DNA from: UBA2199 sp964628035
Lineage (GTDB): Bacteria > Acidobacteriota > Aminicenantia > UBA2199
NCBI GenBank assembly: GCA_964628035.1
Contig: CAZVPI010000009.1
Location: forward strand, 37,203-101,202
Direction of reading: 5' to 3'
Length of the DNA stretch: 64,000 bases
Positions within the stretch are counted from its first letter, which is position 1, and each line of letters begins with the position of its first letter. The notes below the pieces were generated by a model. The model saw only the letters and a program-made list of their open reading frames with translations. It ran no database searches and was not told the origin of the DNA. The position numbers were made by a program, and so were the translations under genes. Of the stretch, positions 8,859 through 17,739 are shown in pieces.

Positions 8859-9781
8859 TCCCCCCCGGATACCTCGCCCTGGACGCCGCCGCCTGGGAAG
8901 AAAAAAACCGCTTTTTTTCCGCCGGATTCAGCCCCTGCGCACTGTGCCCGCGCCAGTGCGGCGCGGAGCGGGCGCGGGGGCGGCGCGGCGCCTGCCGGGC
9001 CGGGGCCCAGGCGCGCATTGCCTCGCACAACCTCCATTTCGGCGAGGAGCCGCCGATATCCGGGGCGCACGGCTCGGGGACCGTGTTTTTTTCCGGCTGC
9101 ACGATGACGTGCCTCTTCTGCCAGAACTATCCGATCTCGCAGCTGGCCCACGGCGAGGAGTACACGGTCGAGAGGCTGGCCGGCATCCTTCTCTCGCTGC
9201 AGAAACGCGGCGCCCACAACATCAACCTGGTATCGCCCACCCCCTATCTGTGGCACCTGGTGTCGGCCCTGGAGATCGCCGCCGGCCGGGGCCTGCGCAT
9301 CCCGATCGTTTACAACACCAGCGGCTACGAGCGCGTCGAGGTCGTCGCCGCCCTGGAGGGGATCGTCGATGTCTACCTGCCCGACCTCAAATACGGGCCG
9401 TCCCGGGCGGCGTGCCGGCTGGCCAGGGAGCTGTCGGGCAGGGAGGATTATTTCGACCAAGCCCTGCCGGCCATCGCCGAGATGTTCCGCCAGACCGGGC
9501 CGCTGCGGCTTGACGGCTCGGGCATCGCCGCGCGCGGCACCGTCATCCGCCACCTGATCCTGCCCGGCCATGCGGAGAACTCCATCGAGGTTCTGCGGGC
9601 CATCGCCGCCTCCCCCTTCCGTGGCGCCTGGCTCAGCCTGATGAGCCAGTACTTCCCGGCCTACCGCGCCCCGGACCGCCCCCCCTTTGACCGCCGCCTG
9701 CAGGTCGACGAGTGGCGCCGAGTGCGTGACGAGGCGCTGCGCCTGGGCCTTGACGAGGGCTGGTTCCAGGAGATGGACTGA
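8846..9781 (+). CDS. Radical SAM protein, PflA/PflX-like (COG1313 type)
   Basis: 311 residues from GTG at 8846, overlapping the end of lptB. An N-terminal cysteine-rich stretch (CALCPRQCGAERARG) precedes the radical SAM motif CTMTCLFCQN (C-x3-C-x2-C). Next comes a short TIM-barrel domain containing the family block VSPTPYLWHL. The domain order matches uncharacterised relatives of pyruvate-formate-lyase activase. The N-terminal cysteines could hold an extra cluster. The protein target is unknown and no glycyl radical enzyme gene is nearby. Confidence 0.85.
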   Translation: MERLIPPGYLALDAAAWEEKNRFFSAGFSPCALCPRQCGAERARGRRGACRAGAQARIASHNLHFGEEPPISGAHGSGTVFFSGCTMTCLFCQNYPISQLAHGEEYTVERLAGILLSLQKRGAHNINLVSPTPYLWHLVSALEIAAGRGLRIPIVYNTSGYERVEVVAALEGIVDVYLPDLKYGPSRAACRLARELSGREDYFDQALPAIAEMFRQTGPLRLDGSGIAARGTVIRHLILPGHAENSIEVLRAIAASPFRGAWLSLMSQYFPAYRAPDRPPFDRRLQVDEWRRVRDEALRLGLDEGWFQEMD

Positions 9782-9851
9782 AAAGGCGAAAGAAAAAAGG
9801 CAGAAGGTGAAAGCAGGAAGAACAATGTCCCTTTTGCGATATCCCCATCGT

Positions 9852-9880
9852 TTGGCTTCGGCCTTGCTTTCGGGTATAAT
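9852..9880 (+). promoter_or_regulatory. Promoter of the DUF401 gene
   Basis: TTGGCT (9852-9857), a 17-nt spacer and TATAAT (9875-9880), 36 nt before the ATG. No clear Shine-Dalgarno follows. Confidence 0.6.
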
Positions 9881-9916
9881 CGGCCTCGTGATCGCCGCGA
9901 GTACAATCACCTGAAC

Positions 9917-11149
9917 ATGCTCCTGGCCGCCAAATTCCTGCTGCTGGTCGCGTTGCTGATCCTGCTGCTGCGCTGGAAGGTCGATCTCTCCCTCGCCGTG
10001 CTGGCCATCACCCTGCTGACCGTCGTCCTGTTCCGCGTCGACCTTCTCCTGGCCGGCCGCAGCGCCTGGGAGGGGGTGAGCGACCGCGAAACGCTGGAGC
10101 TCTTCCTGATCATCGTCCTGGTTCAGTACATCGGCGCCGTGCAGAAGAGCCGGCGCATGTACGACCGCCTGATCGACTCGCTCAACGCCATGATCCGCGA
10201 CAAACGGCTGGTGGCCATGGTCTCGCCGGCCATCGTCGGCTTCCTGCCCATGCCGGGCGGGGCGCTGATGTCGGCCCCCCTGGTCGACGTCTCCACCGCG
10301 AAGATGAATCTCAAGCCGGCCTTCAACGCCTTCCTGAACTTCTGGTTCCGCCACGACTGGGAGCTGATCTGGCCCCTCTACGCCGGGCTGCTGCTGTTCC
10401 AGAACCTGTCGCGCATTCCGCTGCGCCGCATCATCCTCTTCCAGCTGCCTTTTTCCCTGCTGCACATCGCCATGGGGCTGCTCGTGGCCTTCGCCTATTT
10501 CCGCCGCCACGGTGTCGGGCCCGAGCGGCCGGGGGCGGGGAACGGCATCCACGCCACGGCGCGCGACTTCCTGGCCGGCACCTGGCCGATCCTGGCCGTG
10601 ATCCTCCTTTTTTTCGTCTCCCTGCCGCCGCTATTGCCCCTGCCGCTGCACTGGGCGCTGCTGCTGGTGGCCGCGGCGCTGACCGCCTGGAAGCGCGTCG
10701 GGCCCAAGGAGGTCGGCGCCATCGTCTTCGGCCGCACGACGATCCGCAGCCTGCTGGTCATCGCGGCGGTCGTCGTCTTCCAGCGCGTGCTGCAGGCTTC
10801 CTCGGCGTTCGACGCCATCCGCAGTGCGAGCTTTTCCCTGGGCCTCGTCGTGCTCTTCATCTTCGTCGTCTCCTTCACCGTCGGCTTCCTGACCGGGGTG
10901 AACACGGCCTACATCGCCATCGCCTTCCCGGTGCTGCTCCCCCTCATCCACGGACTGCCGAACTACTTCTACCTCGCCCTCTACGTCTACGTGATCGGCT
11001 TCGCCGGCATCCTGGTCTCGCCGCTGCACCTGTGCCTGGTGCTGACCAACGAGTACTTCGTCGCCTCGCTGCTCGACGTCTACCGCTACATGGCCGTTCC
11101 CATCCTGGTCATGATCGTGCTGGCGACGGGGTTGGTATTGGTACTATAG
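9917..11149 (+). CDS. DUF401 family multi-pass membrane protein
   Basis: 410 residues with about ten hydrophobic helices. The block AIVGFLPMPGGALMSAPLVD (residues about 108-127) is characteristic of the DUF401 family. The architecture, with helical repeats and a glycine-rich re-entrant-looking motif, resembles ion-transporter-superfamily carriers, but no substrate is established for this family. Transcribed alone from a good promoter. Its 3' end faces the PseG-like gene across a long inverted repeat. Confidence 0.82.
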   Translation: MLLAAKFLLLVALLILLLRWKVDLSLAVLAITLLTVVLFRVDLLLAGRSAWEGVSDRETLELFLIIVLVQYIGAVQKSRRMYDRLIDSLNAMIRDKRLVAMVSPAIVGFLPMPGGALMSAPLVDVSTAKMNLKPAFNAFLNFWFRHDWELIWPLYAGLLLFQNLSRIPLRRIILFQLPFSLLHIAMGLLVAFAYFRRHGVGPERPGAGNGIHATARDFLAGTWPILAVILLFFVSLPPLLPLPLHWALLLVAAALTAWKRVGPKEVGAIVFGRTTIRSLLVIAAVVVFQRVLQASSAFDAIRSASFSLGLVVLFIFVVSFTVGFLTGVNTAYIAIAFPVLLPLIHGLPNYFYLALYVYVIGFAGILVSPLHLCLVLTNEYFVASLLDVYRYMAVPILVMIVLATGLVLVL

Positions 11150-11163
11150 AAAACGACGGGCTT

Positions 11164-11319
11164 GGCGTACGGTGTACGGCAGACGGCGTACGGTGGGAAA
11201 AGCCCAAGGCAAAAGGCTCAGAGAAAGAGAACATCCCGAGGTGGCACGAGACGGCATTTGCTTGGAAGAATTCTCTCTATCGCGGCTGCCGTATGCCGTA
11301 CGCCGTCCGCCGTACGCCG
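11164..11319. repeat. Inverted CGTACGGC-type repeat between convergent genes
   Basis: The left arm (11164-11193) reads GGCGTACGGTGTACGGCAGA and onward. The right arm (11287-11319) is its imperfect reverse complement (GCCGTATGCCGTACGCCGTC and onward). The interior has AGAGAAAGAG paired with CTCTCT. The whole could fold into one ~155-nt hairpin acting as a bidirectional terminator. Similar words occur at 4.8 and 43.8-44.0 kb. Confidence 0.7.
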
Positions 11320-11322
11320 AGA

Positions 11323-12252
11323 TCAGATAATCCTGTCTTCCTTGAGGAGTTTGATGAACCGCTGCACGCCCAGGCCGTCCACCAGCGCCCTGCCGGCGGC
11401 GCCCATGCGCTCGCGGGTTGACTGGTCCAGCGGCTCGATGGCGGCGCGGACCGATTGGACTGAAAAATCGGCCAGGGATGGACTTGTCGCCCCGAGCCCG
11501 CGGGAGATCCAGGGGGCGGCCAGTTCGTCCCGGGCCTTGTCCAGGGAGAGGTAAAGAGCCGGCGTGCCGACGCAGGCCGCCTCCAGGGCCTGCTCGCCGG
11601 GAGGGACGAGCGCCAGGTCGGCCTCGAAATAGGAGCGGGCGGAGCTTTCGCTCCGGCCGCGGAAATGAACGCCGGGGTAGATGCGCGCCAGGTTGCGCTT
11701 GTCGGCCTTTTTCAGCCCCGGGCTGGGCTCGACCTTCACGCGCAGCCCCAGGCGGTGCAGGACGTCCACGACCTGGCGCAGGTCGCGGTAGGCGAGGGCG
11801 TCGCCCAGGCTGACGAAGACATGGCGCAGGACGCGGCGGTAGCGGCGCCGGGATTTGTGGAAATGGCGGAACTTGTGGTGCAGCAGCGCCATCCCCGGCT
11901 CCGCGGCGGGAACGACGTCCGGACCGGCATGGGCGGGCGCGTCCGCCGGCGGCGCGATCAGGACCGTGCCCACCCCGCTCCGCCGCGCCCGCTCCAGCTG
12001 CGCCGCGTCGGCCTGGGAATAGGACTCGAGGTCCAGGACCAGCGCCCTGGCCCCCGCCGGATCGAAGGCGGCCGGGTCCTTGAGCATGCGGAACGGGGCC
12101 TTCTGGCGGGACAGGAACTTGGCCGCCCCCTTGTCCTCGCGGCTGAGGAGCAGGACGCGGCCCGCGCTCCGCAGCTGCGAGGCCAGGTAGGCGCAACGGC
12201 GCAGGCGCGACAGCCCGGAGCGGGGGGTCGCGTCGGCGCGGAAGAGGATCAT
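11323..12252 (-). CDS. PseG/SpsG-like sugar-nucleotide hydrolase or GT-B fold protein
   Basis: 309 residues. The start, MILFRADATPRSGLSRLRRC, parallels the PseG/SpsG N-terminus (RxDA...GxGHxxRC), although the usual GxGHxxRC has become GLSRLRRC, with Ser in place of the catalytic-region Gly and Arg in place of His. The C-terminal half has LVPPGEQALEAACVGTPAL, a typical GT-B nucleotide-sugar grip. PseG removes UDP from a trideoxy sugar during pseudaminic acid synthesis, but no other pse gene is present and the motif change makes the activity doubtful. It starts one base after the rocD stop codon, so the two form an operon. Confidence 0.6.
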   Translation of the reverse strand: MILFRADATPRSGLSRLRRCAYLASQLRSAGRVLLLSREDKGAAKFLSRQKAPFRMLKDPAAFDPAGARALVLDLESYSQADAAQLERARRSGVGTVLIAPPADAPAHAGPDVVPAAEPGMALLHHKFRHFHKSRRRYRRVLRHVFVSLGDALAYRDLRQVVDVLHRLGLRVKVEPSPGLKKADKRNLARIYPGVHFRGRSESSARSYFEADLALVPPGEQALEAACVGTPALYLSLDKARDELAAPWISRGLGATSPSLADFSVQSVRAAIEPLDQSTRERMGAAGRALVDGLGVQRFIKLLKEDRII

Positions 12253-13464
12253 CTAGCCCAGCACTTCCCGGATCTTTTCCATGGCGAAGTCGATGTCGGC
12301 CTTGCCGATCACCAGCGGCGGGGCGAAGCGGATGATCCAGTCGTGGGTCTCCTTGCAGAGCAGGCCCTTTTCCTTGAGGGCCGTGGTGTACTGGCGGGCC
12401 TTGCCCGCCGACTTCTTGAGCACCAGGCCGATCAGCAGCCCCTTGCCGCGCACGAGCTCGATCTTGTCCGAGGTCTGCTGCAGCTGGCGCAGCTTTTCCA
12501 TGAAATAGGCGCCGTTCTCGGCGGCGCGTTCGGCCAGCTTCTCGTCGACCAGCACGTCGATGGCGGCCATGGCCACGGCGCAGCCCAGGGGGTTGCCGCC
12601 GAACGTCGAGCCGTGGGTGCCGGGCTTGAAGACGCCCAGCACGTCCTGGTTGGCGGCGACGGCCGAGACCGGGAAGACGCCGCCGCCCAGGGCCTTGCCC
12701 ATGATGATCAGGTCGGGGTCCACATCCTCGTGCTGGTAGGCGAACAGCTTGCCGGTGCGGCAGAAGCCTGTCTGGATCTCGTCCATGGCCAGGAGCACCT
12801 TGTGCTTGCTGGCGATCCGCCCCAGCCCGGCCAGGAAGCCGTCGGGCGGCACGACCACGCCGGCCTCGCCCTGGATCGGCTCGACCAGGATGCCGACCGT
12901 GTTCCGGGTGACGGCCTTTTCCACCGCCTGCAGGTCGCCGTAGGGGACGAGGGTGAAGCCCGGGGTGTAGGGGCCGTAGAGGTCATGCCCCTCGGGGTCG
13001 GTGGAGAAGGAGACGATGGTCGTGGTGCGGCCGTGGAAGTTCTCGCAGAACACGATGATCTCGGCCTTGTCGGCCTCGACCTTCTTGACCAGGTAGCCCC
13101 ATTTGCGCATGGTCTTGATCGCCGTCTCCACGGCCTCGGCGCCGGTGTTCATCGGCAGGATCATCTCCTTGCCGGTCAGCTCCGAAAGCTTCTTGGCGAA
13201 CAGCGGCCAGCGGTCGTTGAAGAAGGCGCGCGAGGTCAGGGTCAGCACGTCGGCCTGCTCCTTGAGGGCGCGGATGATCGCCGGGTGGCGGTGGCCCTGG
13301 TTGACGGCCGAGTAGGCCGACAGCATGTCGATGTAGCGCTTGCCTTCCGGGTCCTCGACCCAGATGCCTTCGGCCTTGGAGATGACGACCTCCAGGGGGT
13401 GGTAATTGTGGGCGCCGTACTTGTGCTCGATGTCCATCAGTTGCCGGGAAGTGTATTTTTCCAT
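12253..13464 (-). CDS. rocD: Ornithine--oxo-acid aminotransferase
   Basis: 403 residues, the full length of class III PLP aminotransferases. Recognisable parts are GAHNYHPLEVVISKAEG at the N-terminus, MNTGAEAVETAIK (PLP phosphate site), and the ornithine-aminotransferase-like MDEIQTGFCRTGK, followed by IMGKALGGGVFPVSA with the Schiff-base Lys. The enzyme converts ornithine and 2-oxoglutarate to glutamate semialdehyde and glutamate. A GAGGTG Shine-Dalgarno precedes the ATG and a good promoter lies upstream. Acetylornithine aminotransferase is the main alternative, but the N-terminus favours RocD. Confidence 0.9.
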   Translation of the reverse strand: MEKYTSRQLMDIEHKYGAHNYHPLEVVISKAEGIWVEDPEGKRYIDMLSAYSAVNQGHRHPAIIRALKEQADVLTLTSRAFFNDRWPLFAKKLSELTGKEMILPMNTGAEAVETAIKTMRKWGYLVKKVEADKAEIIVFCENFHGRTTTIVSFSTDPEGHDLYGPYTPGFTLVPYGDLQAVEKAVTRNTVGILVEPIQGEAGVVVPPDGFLAGLGRIASKHKVLLAMDEIQTGFCRTGKLFAYQHEDVDPDLIIMGKALGGGVFPVSAVAANQDVLGVFKPGTHGSTFGGNPLGCAVAMAAIDVLVDEKLAERAAENGAYFMEKLRQLQQTSDKIELVRGKGLLIGLVLKKSAGKARQYTTALKEKGLLCKETHDWIIRFAPPLVIGKADIDFAMEKIREVLG

Positions 13465-13493
13465 GCAGTCACCTCATTTTGATTTAAAAAAGC

Positions 13494-13521
13494 ATTGTAC
13501 CAGTTTAAACGTTCCCGTCAA
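13494..13521 (-). promoter_or_regulatory. Promoter of rocD
   Basis: Minus-strand TTGACG (13516-13521), a 16-nt spacer and TACAAT (13494-13499), 29 nt before the rocD ATG. Confidence 0.7.
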
Positions 13522-13630
13522 TAGGAGCGAAAAAGGAATCAGTGGTCAGGAGGAGGACAAGCGCACTGCAGAGAGATCTCATGCTTTCCTACTGTCCGCT
13601 GCCTGCTGTCTAGCGGCTGCTTTCCTGTTG

Positions 13631-13659
13631 TTGATTTTTTTTAACGATTCAGGTAGGCT
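13631..13659 (+). promoter_or_regulatory. Possible promoter of the CBS-domain gene
   Basis: TTGATT (13631-13636), a 17-nt spacer and TAGGCT (13654-13659), 39 nt before the ATG. The -10 is weak. The rest of 13522-13630 shows nothing identifiable. Confidence 0.4.
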
Positions 13660-13698
13660 TCGCTTCTAGGCGCTGGCTTGCCGCGCCGGGGAGGCTTC

Positions 13699-14148
13699 AT
13701 GAAGGCGGAAAAGATCCTGGAGAACAAGGGAAAGGAGATTTATTCGATCCATGTCGACGCCATCGTCAGCGACGCCCTGCAGGAGATGAGCGCCCGCAAC
13801 GTCGGCGCCCTGATCGTGCTGGACGGGCAGCGGAACATCCAGGGGATCGTCTCCGAGCGGGACATCATGCGCAACTGCTTCCGCTGCCAGGCCAACGTCA
13901 AGGGGCTGGCGATCCAGGACGTCATGACCCCGCGCGCGAAGCTGATCGTGGCCCGCGCCGAGGACGACATCAACGACCTGATGGCGGCCATGACCCAGAA
14001 CCACATCCGCCACATCCCGGTGGTCGACGAAAACGACAAGGTCACGGGCATGATCTCCATCGGCGACATCATCAAGGCCCTGCTCAAGGACAAGGATTAC
14101 CAGATCCGCCACCTGAGGGACTATATCGAGAGCAAGTACCCGTTATAA
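13699..14148 (+). CDS. CBS-domain-pair protein
   Basis: 149 residues from the ATG after GGGGAGGCTTC. Two CBS domains fill the protein. The first runs about 10-65 and ends with IQGIVSERDIMRN. The second runs about 75-135 and ends with VTGMISIGDIIKA. CBS pairs bind adenine nucleotides (AMP, ATP, SAM) and act as energy sensors or allosteric modules. As a stand-alone protein it probably regulates a partner, which the context does not reveal. A GTGAC-type inverted repeat follows the stop codon. Confidence 0.88.
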   Translation: MKAEKILENKGKEIYSIHVDAIVSDALQEMSARNVGALIVLDGQRNIQGIVSERDIMRNCFRCQANVKGLAIQDVMTPRAKLIVARAEDDINDLMAAMTQNHIRHIPVVDENDKVTGMISIGDIIKALLKDKDYQIRHLRDYIESKYPL

Positions 14149-14160
14149 TGGAGTGAGCTG

Positions 14161-14266
14161 GGTGACGAGTGACAAGTGACGGGTAACGAGGAAAAGCGAA
14201 CGAACGAATGTTAAATCTTTACTGCCTTATCTTCGCTTGTCACTGGTCACTGGTTACTTGTCACTG
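14161..14266. repeat. Inverted GTGACAAGTGAC-type repeat between convergent genes
   Basis: The left arm (14161-14199, GGTGACGAGTGACAAGTGAC and onward to GAAAAGCGAA) pairs with the right arm (14231-14266, CTTCGCTTGTCACTGGTCAC and onward). Such a hairpin could terminate both the CBS gene and the facing amidase gene. The last codons and stop of the amidase (LSDK) lie inside the right arm. Confidence 0.7.
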
Positions 14267-15402
14267 AGCTTCTGCGCCAGCAATGCCTCGGCGAACCACT
14301 TCCAGATGGCCAGGTGGAATTCGTAGGAAGGCGGGTTGTCCTTCAGGAAAGCCCGGGGGTTGAAGTCCAGCGGCTCCTGCGGCCGGCGCCGCAGGCGCAG
14401 GCCTTTCTGGTAGAGGGTACGCCGCTCGGGGTGGAACTGCACTCCCAGCACGTTGGCAAAACCGACGTGCTCCACCGCCTCGGCGACCATGCCGTCCAGC
14501 GACGTGGCGGTGACGCGCAGGCCCTTTCCCAGTTCCTCGAGCGCCTGGTGATGGGAGGAGCTCACCCAGGGGGCGGCGCCTTCGGCCAGGCCCATGCTCC
14601 TGGCGAAGCGGCTGTCCAGGGCGGGGCGGATGCGGTGGAAGGGCGGGCATAGGTCGGGATCGTTGGCATGGATTTTTTCCAGGTAGACTCCCGAGTGGAT
14701 CGTCTCCGGGTCTCCGGCCAGGACCTCCTCGACGGTCTCCCAGCCATAAAGCTGGCTGGGAATGTCCTGGACCAGGGTGCCGCCCAGGGCCACGTTCAGG
14801 CTCTGCATCCCCAGGCAGATGGCCAGGACGGGCATGTCGCGGCGGTCGGCCATCAGGGGAGGGAAGGCGGCGTTGCGCTTGCCGCCCAGCAGGTGGAACA
14901 GGAGCGAGATTTCGTAGAGATGGCGGGCCGGCGTGGTGGGCTCGGTCAGCAGCAGGGTCTCGTGGCCGTAGAGCGCCGGCGGGATGTCCATGCCGCCGGT
15001 GAACACGAAGCCGCTGGCCGCCTCGAAGATCTCCCTGAACTGCCGCGACCAGCCGTTTTCCCGGAACAGGTCCTTGGCTTCCACCCGCCCGGTGATCTTG
15101 CGGAAGCGGACCCAGGACAGCTCGTTGGCCTCCACGTAGGCGAAGGCCTCCCGGAAGGCTTTCTCCTCCTCGCGGTTGGCGAGCTCGTCCTCGTGGTAGA
15201 TCCCCAGCAACGTGATGGATTCCAGGGGCAGCACGTCCTTTTCGTACAACTCCACGATGTTGCGCACCTGGGAGAGGGTGGGGTGGGTCATGACGATGAC
15301 CGGGGCCGGCGGTTCGTCCGCCGCAACGGCGTTGCCGCGCGCCGCCGGGCCGGCAACCGGCGCCAGGGCCAGGAGCAGGATCGCCAGAAGGATTCGTTTC
15401 AT
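14254..15402 (-). CDS. Exported class I glutamine-amidotransferase-like hydrolase (peptidase C26)
   Basis: 382 residues from the ATG at 15400-15402, selected because it yields a signal peptide (MKRILLAILLLALAPVAGPA). The C26 triad is present: Cys in LAICLGMQSLNVALGG, and His in NVLGVQFHPER with the adjacent Glu. SSHHQALEELGKGL is typical of gamma-glutamyl-GABA hydrolases (PuuD) and gamma-glutamyl hydrolases. Export is unusual for PuuD, so a periplasmic gamma-glutamyl hydrolase is more likely. It lies 52 nt after fabF, with a GC-rich hairpin between, so it is probably not part of the fab operon. Confidence 0.82.
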   Translation of the reverse strand: MKRILLAILLLALAPVAGPAARGNAVAADEPPAPVIVMTHPTLSQVRNIVELYEKDVLPLESITLLGIYHEDELANREEEKAFREAFAYVEANELSWVRFRKITGRVEAKDLFRENGWSRQFREIFEAASGFVFTGGMDIPPALYGHETLLLTEPTTPARHLYEISLLFHLLGGKRNAAFPPLMADRRDMPVLAICLGMQSLNVALGGTLVQDIPSQLYGWETVEEVLAGDPETIHSGVYLEKIHANDPDLCPPFHRIRPALDSRFARSMGLAEGAAPWVSSSHHQALEELGKGLRVTATSLDGMVAEAVEHVGFANVLGVQFHPERRTLYQKGLRLRRRPQEPLDFNPRAFLKDNPPSYEFHLAIWKWFAEALLAQKLSDK

Positions 15403-15420
15403 CGGGCTCCTCCGCTTCAG

Positions 15421-15449
15421 GAAAGGGCGGGGGGCTTCCGCCCCCCGCC
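15421..15449 (-). terminator. GC-rich hairpin after fabF
   Basis: A perfect 10-bp stem, GGCGGGGGGC (15426-15435) with GCCCCCCGCC (15440-15449) and a TTCC loop. On the minus strand it is followed by CTTTC. It probably ends the fab operon transcript; the U-run is short. Confidence 0.6.
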
Positions 15450-15454
15450 TGCCT

Positions 15455-16723
15455 TTATTCGCTGAATTTCTTGAGAACGACCGAGGCGTTGGTGCCGCCG
15501 AAGCCGAAGGAGTTGGAGAGGGCATAGGGGATCTCGCGGGTGACGCCCTGGTTGGGGGTGTAATTCAGGTCGCACTCGGGATCGGGGACCTCGTAGTTGA
15601 TGGTCGGGGGAATGAAGGAGTGGGTGATGGCCAGGGCGGTGTAGGCGAGCTCGGCCGCGCCGGTGGCGCCCAGCATGTGGCCGGTCATGGACTTGGTCGA
15701 GCTGATGGCCAGGCGGGCGGCGTGGGTCCCGAACACCTGCTTGATGGCCAGGGTTTCATATTTGTCGTTGAGCTCGGTCGAGGTGCCGTGGGCGTTGATG
15801 TAGACGATGTCCTCGGGCTTCAGCCCGGCATCGGCCAGGGCCAGGCTCATCACGCGGGTCGTGCCCCTGGCTTCGGGATCGGGGGCGGTCATGTGGTAGG
15901 CGTCGCCGGTGAAGCCGTAGCCGGCCACCTCGGCGTAGATGCGCGCCCCACGGCGGATGGCATGCTCCAGGGTCTCCAGGACCAGGATCGCCGAGCCCTC
16001 GGCGACGACGAAGCCGTCGCGCTCCTTGTCGAAGGGACGGGAGGCCTTCTGCGGGCTGTCGTTGCGCGTCGAGAGGGCGCGCATGGCCGTGAAGCCGGCC
16101 ACGCCCAGGGGGGTGATGGGATACTCGGCGCCGCCGGCGAGCATGAGGTCGGCCTCGCCGCGCTGCAGGATGCGGAAGGAATCGCCGACGGCGTGGGTGC
16201 CGGTGGCGCAGGCGGTGCAGTTGGCCAGGTTGGGGCCCTGGAAGCCGAACTTGATGGAGACCTGGCCGCTGGCCAGGTTGGCGATGCAGGCCGGCAGGAA
16301 GAAGGGGGAGATGCGTTCGGGCCCTTTCTGCAGCAGGATCTCCTTGTTCGTTTCGATGGTCTGAATGCCGCCGATGCCCGAGCCGATGTAGACCCCGGCC
16401 CTCGCCCGGTCGACGGCGGCCGGGTCCAGGCCCGCGTCCTTGACCGCCTCGTCGGCGGCAATCAGGGCGAACTGGATGAAGGGATCGAATTTGCGCGCTT
16501 CCTTGCGGTCGAAATACTGGCCGGGGTCATAGTCCTTGACCTCGCCGGCGATGCGGCTGGGATGGTGGCTGGCGTCAAAGCGGGTGATGGGGCCGATGCC
16601 GCTGCGGCCGCTGCGGATGTTCTCCCAGTTCTCCGCCTTGGACTTGCCGGCGGGGGTGATCAACCCCAAGCCGGTGATGACCACCCGGCGCAAGGGTAGA
16701 GTCTTGCTTATGAAGGGATCCAT
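15455..16723 (-). CDS. fabF: 3-oxoacyl-ACP synthase II (FabF)
   Basis: 422 residues. The thiolase-fold active site is complete: Cys in NCTACATGTHAVG, His in NAHGTSTELND, Lys in STKSMTGHMLGATGA, and His in the same block. It elongates acyl-ACP with malonyl-ACP in the cytoplasm. As last gene of yceD-rpmF-plsX-fabG-acpP-fabF it sits 15 nt after acpP. fabH is not in this cluster and fabD is 10 kb away. Confidence 0.95.
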   Translation of the reverse strand: MDPFISKTLPLRRVVITGLGLITPAGKSKAENWENIRSGRSGIGPITRFDASHHPSRIAGEVKDYDPGQYFDRKEARKFDPFIQFALIAADEAVKDAGLDPAAVDRARAGVYIGSGIGGIQTIETNKEILLQKGPERISPFFLPACIANLASGQVSIKFGFQGPNLANCTACATGTHAVGDSFRILQRGEADLMLAGGAEYPITPLGVAGFTAMRALSTRNDSPQKASRPFDKERDGFVVAEGSAILVLETLEHAIRRGARIYAEVAGYGFTGDAYHMTAPDPEARGTTRVMSLALADAGLKPEDIVYINAHGTSTELNDKYETLAIKQVFGTHAARLAISSTKSMTGHMLGATGAAELAYTALAITHSFIPPTINYEVPDPECDLNYTPNQGVTREIPYALSNSFGFGGTNASVVLKKFSE

Positions 16724-16738
16724 GGGTGCGGGATCGGC

Positions 16739-16981
16739 TTACTGGGCTTTTTTCAGTACGTACTCGACGGCCGAGCCGACGGTCGTCAGTTTCTCGGCCT
16801 CTTCCTCGGGGATCTTGAGCTCGAACTCGTCTTCCAGGGCCATGATCAGCTCGACCTGGTCGAGGGAATCGGCGCCCAGGTCCTCGACGAACTTGGCTTC
16901 CTCGGTCACCTGGTCCTCGCCGACGTTCAGCTTCTCGGCCACCACGGCTTTTACCTTGCTCAGAATTTCCTCTTTCTTCAT
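16739..16981 (-). CDS. acpP: Acyl carrier protein
   Basis: 80 residues, very acidic, with the phosphopantetheine attachment motif DLGADSLDQVELIMALE; Ser39 is the modified residue. It carries growing acyl chains for FabG, FabF and PlsX, all encoded beside it. The ATG is preceded by GGAGGAAAAC. The gene lies 17 nt after fabG in the fab operon. Confidence 0.97.
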   Translation of the reverse strand: MKKEEILSKVKAVVAEKLNVGEDQVTEEAKFVEDLGADSLDQVELIMALEDEFELKIPEEEAEKLTTVGSAVEYVLKKAQ

Positions 16982-16998
16982 GTTTTCCTCCTTGGTTT

Positions 16999-17739
16999 TT
17001 ATATCAACAGTCCGCCGGAAACGTTCAGCACGGTCCCGGTGATGTAGTGGGCGGCGGGAGACACGAGGAAGTGGACGGCTTCGGCCACGTCCTCCGGCGT
17101 GCCGGCGCGCTTGAGGGCGATTTGGGCGATGTAGGCCTGCTTGACGCTGTCGGCCAGCTTGTCGGTCATTTCGGTCAGGATGAAGCCCGGGGCGACGGCG
17201 TTGACCGTGATGTTGCGGCCGCCGAGCTCGCGGGCCATGGACTTGGTCAGGGCGATGACGCCGGCCTTGGAAGCGGCGTAGTTCGCCTGCCCGGCGGTGC
17301 CCAGGATGCCGCTGACCGAGGCCAGGTTGACGATGCGGCCGAAGCGTTTCTTCATCATCTCCTTGGCGGCGAACTGCGAGCAGAGGAAGGTGCCCTTGAG
17401 GTTGACGCCCAGGACCAGGTCCCATTCGTTCTCGCCCATGCGGATGGAGAGGTTGTCGCGGGTGATGCCGGCGTTGTTGACCAAAATGTCGACCGAGCCC
17501 AGCTCGGAGACCGTGCGCTTGACCAGTTCCTCGGCGTCGGCGGCCTTGGAAACGTCGCTGCGCACGGCCAGGGCGCGCACGCCCAGCGCTTCGACCTCGG
17601 CGGCGGCTCCGGCGGCCTCCTCCGCCAGGATGTCGGAGACGACGACGTTCATGCCGGCGCGGGCCAGGCGCAGGGCGATGGCCTTGCCGATGCCGCGGGC
17701 GGCGCCGGTGACGACGGCGTTGCAGGGAGTGTCAGGCAT
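16999..17739 (-). CDS. fabG: 3-oxoacyl-ACP reductase (FabG)
   Basis: 246 residues, a short-chain dehydrogenase. The NADPH-binding motif TGAARGIG lies near residue 11, NNAG near residue 88, and the catalytic Ser-Tyr-Lys appears as VSGILGTAGQANYAASKAG. It performs the first reduction of the elongation cycle. The start codon lies inside the end of plsX (8-nt overlap), so translation is coupled. Confidence 0.95.
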   Translation of the reverse strand: MPDTPCNAVVTGAARGIGKAIALRLARAGMNVVVSDILAEEAAGAAAEVEALGVRALAVRSDVSKAADAEELVKRTVSELGSVDILVNNAGITRDNLSIRMGENEWDLVLGVNLKGTFLCSQFAAKEMMKKRFGRIVNLASVSGILGTAGQANYAASKAGVIALTKSMARELGGRNITVNAVAPGFILTEMTDKLADSVKQAYIAQIALKRAGTPEDVAEAVHFLVSPAAHYITGTVLNVSGGLLI

